A stretch of DNA of 64,000 nt. Origin: Pantoea nemavictus (lineage in GTDB: Bacteria; Pseudomonadota; Gammaproteobacteria; Enterobacterales; Enterobacteriaceae). The notes beneath the pieces were generated by a model. The model did not search any database. It was not told where the DNA came from and was given only the letters and a program-made list of their open reading frames with translations. Shown one piece after another: positions 59,770 through 64,000 of this stretch; the first letter of the stretch is position 1, and each line of letters begins with the position of its first letter. The stretch is from contig NZ_JBBGZW010000001.1 in assembly GCF_037479095.1 (NCBI RefSeq), positions 1,984,001 to 2,048,000 on the forward strand, given 5' to 3'. Made by a program: the position numbers and the translations under genes.

Positions 59770-60717
59770 TTAATTAATACGCGCCCCGGAGCCGCCCTCT
59801 TCCAGCGATCCGTCAGAATCAGCCGGCAGCACGATATACACACCTTCAAACACCGCGCCTAACTCTTCGTCACCAAACAATTCGACTTCCATCTGTACGC
59901 GCGCTTTACGGCCACGCGCCAGCCTATCAAGATCGCCACTCAGCGAGCCAAGATCGGCAATGGCGCCCGGACGACCGCTGATGGGCTTACTATAGCGAAT
60001 ATGCGCATCCGCCAGAATGATAGTGCCGCCAAGATGACGCTCGCGCAGCAGCAGCCAGATCAAGCCCCAGCCAGTCAATGTAGCAAGCGAGAACAGGCTG
60101 CCCGCGAATAAGGTGTGATGAGGATTCTGATTGCCCGCTTCTGGCATGGTAGTAACGAATTTCTGCCCGGTATATTGCAGAATACGCACGCCCATTTTTT
60201 CGCTCAGCGGGATGTGCTCGTACCAGGCTTGCTGCAGCTGTCCGCACCAGTCGGCGCGATGCAAGATATCGTCGAGCGTCACCACTGGTTTAATCATCAG
60301 GAAATGGCGTACCGGCGTGGTTTGCGGCGCGGTGATTTCACCCTGATTGACGTAGCCAAGCTTGGCAAAGAATTCGACGGCATCTTCACGCGCGCTACAG
60401 GTGACGCGCTTAGCCCCTTCCTGACGCGCGACCGACTCCAGCGTCATCGCCACCAGCGTGCCAAGACCTTTGCCCTGCACGGAGGGATGTACCGCGAGGA
60501 AGCGAATCGCCGCTTCGTTTTCCGCGTTGATATACAGACGTCCCACCGCTACCGGTTTGCCCTGCTCATCCACCACCATTTGATGATGCGCCAGCGCATC
60601 CCAGGCATCACGCTCAGAACCCTGCGGCTGACGCAGCGGCTTTCGTAACATTTCCCAACGGAACTGGTAATACATATCCAGCTCTTCCGCCGTTTGCGGT
60701 ACGCGAAGATGATACAT
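59770..60717 (-). CDS. fabY: FabY-type acetyl-ACP:malonyl-ACP condensing enzyme (YiiD)
   Basis: 315 residues. N-terminal GNAT acetyltransferase domain (~1-150; [20 protein letters not shown]) and C-terminal thioesterase-like domain (~165-315; [27 protein letters not shown]). The E. coli orthologue takes part in fatty-acid initiation. The ATG at 60717 begins the strongly conserved MYHLRVP. A GTG at 60780, overlapping the dtd stop as GTGA, would add 21 residues and may be the true coupled start, since E. coli FabY has a similar-length extension. Confidence 0.92.
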   Translation of the reverse strand: MYHLRVPQTAEELDMYYQFRWEMLRKPLRQPQGSERDAWDALAHHQMVVDEQGKPVAVGRLYINAENEAAIRFLAVHPSVQGKGLGTLVAMTLESVARQEGAKRVTCSAREDAVEFFAKLGYVNQGEITAPQTTPVRHFLMIKPVVTLDDILHRADWCGQLQQAWYEHIPLSEKMGVRILQYTGQKFVTTMPEAGNQNPHHTLFAGSLFSLATLTGWGLIWLLLRERHLGGTIILADAHIRYSKPISGRPGAIADLGSLSGDLDRLARGRKARVQMEVELFGDEELGAVFEGVYIVLPADSDGSLEEGGSGARIN

Positions 60718-60776
60718 AAAGTGATTCTCTCGTTCGGAGCTTGCGTGGCTAAATCCTTGCCGCTCGGCTGTTAACC

Positions 60777-61214
60777 TCACACCTGTAACCAGAAGGTCAC
60801 CGGACCGTCGTTTACCAACGAAACCTGCATATTGGCGGCAAAGCGCCCATTTGCGGTGGTCACACCCTGTGTTCGGCAGCAATCGCTGAAGTATTCATAG
60901 AGACGCTCGGCTTCCGCCGGTTCTGCACCGCCAGAGAAAGAGGGACGCATACCTTTATTGGTATCAGCGGCGAGGGTGAATTGCGACACCACCAGCACGC
61001 TGCCGCCGGCCTGCTGTACGTTGAGATTCATCTTGTCATTCTCATCCGCGAAGATGCGGTAGCCGAGAACGCGTTCGGTCAAACGCTGCGCCTTTTGCTC
61101 GTCGTCGCCCTTTTCAACACCCAATAACACCAATAACCCATTGCCAATTTCACCCACTGTCGCGTCATCAACGCTGACACTGGCGCGACTAACGCGCTGA
61201 ATCAAAGCAATCAT
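60777..61214 (-). CDS. dtd: D-aminoacyl-tRNA deacylase
   Basis: 145 residues. Removes D-amino acids from tRNA. The catalytic [12 protein letters not shown] (~77-88) and cross-subunit Gly-cisPro motif NDGPVTF (~135) are present. The start overlaps the yihY stop by 3 nt (ATGA), and the stop may overlap the fabY start, forming a tight yihX-yihY-dtd-fabY operon. Confidence 0.98.
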   Translation of the reverse strand: MIALIQRVSRASVSVDDATVGEIGNGLLVLLGVEKGDDEQKAQRLTERVLGYRIFADENDKMNLNVQQAGGSVLVVSQFTLAADTNKGMRPSFSGGAEPAEAERLYEYFSDCCRTQGVTTANGRFAANMQVSLVNDGPVTFWLQV

Positions 61215-62083
61215 GTTTCCTCTCGTTCTTTATCGCGTTCCTGCTGTTTTAACTGGCGATAGTCATCCAGGGTGACAGTGATTTCTGCGCCCAACAAAAC
61301 AATACACCACGACCAGTAAACCCAAAGGAACAGAATCGGGATGACCGCCAGAACGCCGTAAATTAACTGATACGAAGGGAACATCGTAACATAGAGCGCA
61401 AAGCCTTTTTTCCCCAGCTCGAACAGCAAACCGGCAACGATGGCACCGATCAGTGCATCGCGCGTGGGCACACGCCGCGTCGGCACAATGCTGTACAGCA
61501 GCCAGAAGGCGAGGATAGAGAGAAACAGCGGGAAAATGCGCAGCAGATGATCGATTAAGCTGGTGACGCCGGTGACATTTACCCAGCGCAGCGACAACAG
61601 ATAGGAGCTCAGGGCTAAACTGGCGCCGGCCAGCAGCGGACCCAGCGTTAAGATCATCCAGTACACCGCAAAGGAGTAGACCATTGGTCGTGGCTTATCG
61701 CTGCGCCAGATGGTGTTTAACGCGCTGTCCACCGAATGCATCAGCAGCAGCGCGGTGACAATCAACCCGACAATACCGACCGCCGTCATCTTGTTGACGT
61801 TGGCAACGAACTGATCCAGATAACGCTGAATGACGTCGCCCGTCGCCGGAATAAAGTTAGTGAAGATGAAGTTTTTCAGCTGCACGCTGATATCGGAGAA
61901 CATGGGAAAAGCGGCGAACAGCGCAAAAACCACGGCAATTAGCGGCACCAACGCCAGCAATGAGACGTAGGCCAAATTGCCCGCCTGCGTCGTCATATTG
62001 TCTTCGTCAATGCGTCGCCACAGCAGTTTTACCCACAGGAAAAAAGTATGCGCCGAGTGGCGCAGATGTCGTAGATTCAGCAC
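61211..62083 (-). CDS. yihY: YihY/UPF0761 (BrkB-like) inner-membrane protein
   Basis: 290 residues, six membrane helices. Motifs [24 protein letters not shown] (key residues ~26-49), [22 protein letters not shown] and [25 protein letters not shown]. Related to the BrkB/RbnBN family, whose old RNase claim is not supported; function unknown. GTG start at 62083, directly after the yihX stop (TGAGTG). Confidence 0.95.
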   Translation of the reverse strand: MLNLRHLRHSAHTFFLWVKLLWRRIDEDNMTTQAGNLAYVSLLALVPLIAVVFALFAAFPMFSDISVQLKNFIFTNFIPATGDVIQRYLDQFVANVNKMTAVGIVGLIVTALLLMHSVDSALNTIWRSDKPRPMVYSFAVYWMILTLGPLLAGASLALSSYLLSLRWVNVTGVTSLIDHLLRIFPLFLSILAFWLLYSIVPTRRVPTRDALIGAIVAGLLFELGKKGFALYVTMFPSYQLIYGVLAVIPILFLWVYWSWCIVLLGAEITVTLDDYRQLKQQERDKEREET

Positions 62084-62680
62084 TCAGAGACGACCTGCAA
62101 ACCAATCCGGCACAGTTTTCTCATCAACCACCAACACGCTCTCAATGCCGAGCGCGCGCGCCGCATCGATGTTGGCCTGGTTATCATCAAAAAATACCGC
62201 CTGGTCGGCCTGATAGCCTTCGTGCTGCAGCACATAGTTATAGATGCGGGCTTCCGGCTTACGCATGCCGATATCCTGCGACATATAAAGATGATCGGCC
62301 GCCTGCTGTACATCAGGATATTGCGTTGGCCAGAACTCGAAGTGCAGCTGATTGGTATTCGACAGAATCACCACGCGCTCGCCCTTAGCACGCAGTTTGT
62401 TCATGATCGCCAGCGTTTCCGGACGCACGCCGACAAAAACCGCCTGCCAGCCTGCCGTGAATTGTGGGTAACTCAGCGCGATATCCAGTTGATCGCAGAT
62501 ACGCGCGGCGAATTCGGGATCGCTTATCTCGCCACGTTCGTGTTTCTCAAAAGCCTCATCCATGCGGAAGTTACTTTGCAACGTTGCCAGCGGCACACGC
62601 CCCAAATCGCTCCAGACGCCGAGCACACGATTAAAATCGATATCAACAATCACATTGCCTAAATCAAAAATGTACAGCAT
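62084..62680 (-). CDS. yihX: alpha-D-glucose-1-phosphate phosphatase YihX
   Basis: 198 residues (E. coli 199). HAD hydrolase: motif I FDLGNVIVD (~5-13), motif II VILSNTNQ (~107), motif III/IV with Lys (RKPEARIY ~147) and FFDDNQANI (~170). Hydrolyses glucose 1-phosphate. First gene of the minus-strand operon, with GAGAGG before the ATG. Confidence 0.96.
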   Translation of the reverse strand: MLYIFDLGNVIVDIDFNRVLGVWSDLGRVPLATLQSNFRMDEAFEKHERGEISDPEFAARICDQLDIALSYPQFTAGWQAVFVGVRPETLAIMNKLRAKGERVVILSNTNQLHFEFWPTQYPDVQQAADHLYMSQDIGMRKPEARIYNYVLQHEGYQADQAVFFDDNQANIDAARALGIESVLVVDEKTVPDWFAGRL

Positions 62681-62820
62681 GACGCCTCTCCTTTATGTTC
62701 CCTGGATCATTCACTTTAGCGTCAAAAGTGGTGTCTGAACAGGGACGAGGCGCGGGAAATCAGTAATCTGGAAGCGGAGCCAAAGTTCAGCAAGCGAGCG
62801 TTGCAGCGGCTTGCAGGCAT

Positions 62821-62845
62821 AAAAAAGCCCCGCAAGTGCGGGGCT
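62821..62845 (-). terminator. typA terminator
   Basis: AGCCCCGC, loop of 4, GCGGGGCT (plus arms 62826-62833 and 62838-62845), followed by a T run on the minus strand (A tract 62821-62826). Confidence 0.94.
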
Positions 62846-62864
62846 CAATATCAGACTGTTTCGC

Positions 62865-64000
62865 TTACTCTTTGCTGCCGCGAGAAGAACGCTTACGATC
62901 GTTCTCGGTCAGGTGACGTTTACGAATACGTACTGACAGCGGAGTCACTTCTACCAGTTCGTCATCATCGATGAACTCGATAGCCTGTTCCAGCGTCATC
63001 TTCTGCGGTGGAACCAGAGTGGTCGCTTCATCAGTACCTGACGCACGCATGTTGGTCAGTTTCTTACCGGTCAGGCAGTTAACGGTCAGGTCGTTAGAAC
63101 GGCTATGAATACCGATGATCTGGCCTTCATACACTTCCGCACCGTGACCCAGGAACAGCTTACCGCGATCCTGCAGACCGAACAGGGCGAACGCTACCGC
63201 TTTACCCTGGCCGTTAGAGATCAGTACGCCGTTCTGACGCTGACCCACTTCGCCCGGACGCACGTCGTCGTAGTGGCTGAAGGTGGAGTACAGCAGACCG
63301 GTACCTGAAGTCATGGTCATGAATTCGTTACGGAAGCCGATCAGACCGCGGCTTGGGATCATGTAGTCAAGACGTACACGGCCTTTACCATCTGGATCCA
63401 TGTTTTTCAGGTCGCCTTTACGCTCACCCATCGCTTGCATCACAGAACCCTGGTGGGTTTCTTCGATGTCGAGGGTGACGTTTTCGAATGGCTCCTGCTT
63501 ACGGCCTTCAAACTCGCGGAAGATTACTTTCGGACGGGATACCGCCAGCTCGAAACCTTCACGACGCATGTTCTCGATCAGAACCGACAAGTGCAGCTCA
63601 CCACGACCTGAAACGCGGAACGCATCAGAATCTTCGGTTTCTTCAACGCGCAGTGCCACGTTGTGTACCAGTTCTTTGTTCAAACGCTCCAGGATCTGGC
63701 GCGAGGTCACGAACTTACCTTCTTTACCGCAGAACGGTGAGGTGTTCACGTTGAAGAACATGGTTACGGTTGGTTCATCGACGCTCAGAGCTGGCAGCGC
63801 TTCCACATTCTGCGTGTCGCAGATGGTGTCAGAGATGTTCAGCTCGCCCAGGCCGGTGATAGCGATGATGTCGCCCGCTTCTGCCAGGGTGCTTTCGATA
63901 CGCTCCAGACCGAGGTGGCCCAGTACTTTACCGACTTTACCGTTACGGGTTTTGCCTTCGCTATCAATGATAGTGACTTGCTGGTTCGGCTTCACGGTAC
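62865..64000 (-). CDS. typA: ribosome-dependent GTPase TypA/BipA, C-terminal part (5' end outside window)
   Basis: 378 codons of the C-terminal two-thirds; the frame is still open at the window edge. EF-G-like domains III and V and the BipA-specific C-terminal domain are present: VDEPTVTMFFNVNTSPFCGKEGKFVTSRQ (key residues ~73-101 of this part), RGELHLSVLIENMRREGFE, YMIPSRGLIGFRNEF and the RKRHLTENDRKR tail. The GTPase domain lies upstream, outside. It assists ribosome assembly and stress growth. Confidence 0.97.
   Translation of the reverse strand, partial: TVKPNQQVTIIDSEGKTRNGKVGKVLGHLGLERIESTLAEAGDIIAITGLGELNISDTICDTQNVEALPALSVDEPTVTMFFNVNTSPFCGKEGKFVTSRQILERLNKELVHNVALRVEETEDSDAFRVSGRGELHLSVLIENMRREGFELAVSRPKVIFREFEGRKQEPFENVTLDIEETHQGSVMQAMGERKGDLKNMDPDGKGRVRLDYMIPSRGLIGFRNEFMTMTSGTGLLYSTFSHYDDVRPGEVGQRQNGVLISNGQGKAVAFALFGLQDRGKLFLGHGAEVYEGQIIGIHSRSNDLTVNCLTGKKLTNMRASGTDEATTLVPPQKMTLEQAIEFIDDDELVEVTPLSVRIRKRHLTENDRKRSSRGSKE

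Overview
This window is an Enterobacterales chromosome segment, most likely from Erwiniaceae (Pantoea or Erwinia type). Gene order follows the E. coli pfkA-cpx-cysE-secB-tdh-waa-coaD-rpmBG-dut-pyrE-spoT-recG-xanP-dtd-typA backbone. The core-LPS cluster is of the WabG/WaaE (Klebsiella/Serratia-like) type rather than the E. coli waaGPSBIJ type. Genus was inferred from remembered family sequences and gene order, not from a search.

Layout. 1-3326: 3' end of an accessory catabolic cluster (MFS transporter, alpha/beta hydrolase, HpcH/HpaI aldolase, two-cupin protein). 3369-9513: sbp, pfkA (with a Cra operator), fieF, then cpxP divergent from cpxRA, with a perfect CpxR box and a 3'-UTR sRNA (CpxQ). 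9549-15592: trmL, the cysE/gpsA/secB/grxC/yibN strand, envC and yibQ. 15604-31310: a glycosyltransferase, kbl-tdh, and the LPS core locus (hldD, waaF, waaC, a wabN-like deacetylase, four glycosyltransferase genes including waaH and waaQ, wabG, waaA, waaE). 31307-38042: coaD, mutM, rpmBG, radC, coaBC, dut, slmA, and rph-pyrE with its attenuator. 38187-44067: a NupC-type transporter, a lipoprotein, yicC, an lpxP-like acyltransferase, a DSD1-type PLP enzyme and a SRPBCC-like protein. 44068-46264: an AT-rich accessory patch with an orphan small ORF, a truncated WzxC-like flippase and a LuxR-type regulator. 46556-57918: yicG, ligB, the gmk-rpoZ-spoT-trmH-recG operon, a MarR/oxidoreductase pair and xanP with two PurR-like operators. 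58041-64000: yicH, fabY-dtd-yihY-yihX and the 3' part of typA.

How the genes work together. The largest coherent block builds the lipid A-core: HldD makes ADP-heptose, WaaA adds Kdo, WaaC, WaaF and WaaQ add heptoses, and WaaE, WabG, WaaH and unassigned transferases decorate the core. No O-antigen ligase (waaL) and no heptose kinase (waaP/waaY) lies in the locus. The spoT operon handles (p)ppGpp turnover, nucleotide supply, tRNA modification and fork repair. The Cpx block senses envelope stress.

No tRNA, rRNA, CRISPR array, intact insertion sequence or prophage was seen, and I found no convincing wholly new multi-gene system. The best leads are regulatory and mosaic: tandem PurR-like boxes at xanP, duplicated MarR operators, CpxQ conservation, the rewired LPS core locus (relocated waaH, T8 tract, JUMPstart-like leader), the AT-rich island with a perfect 18-bp hairpin, and a REP/BIME-like repeat family.
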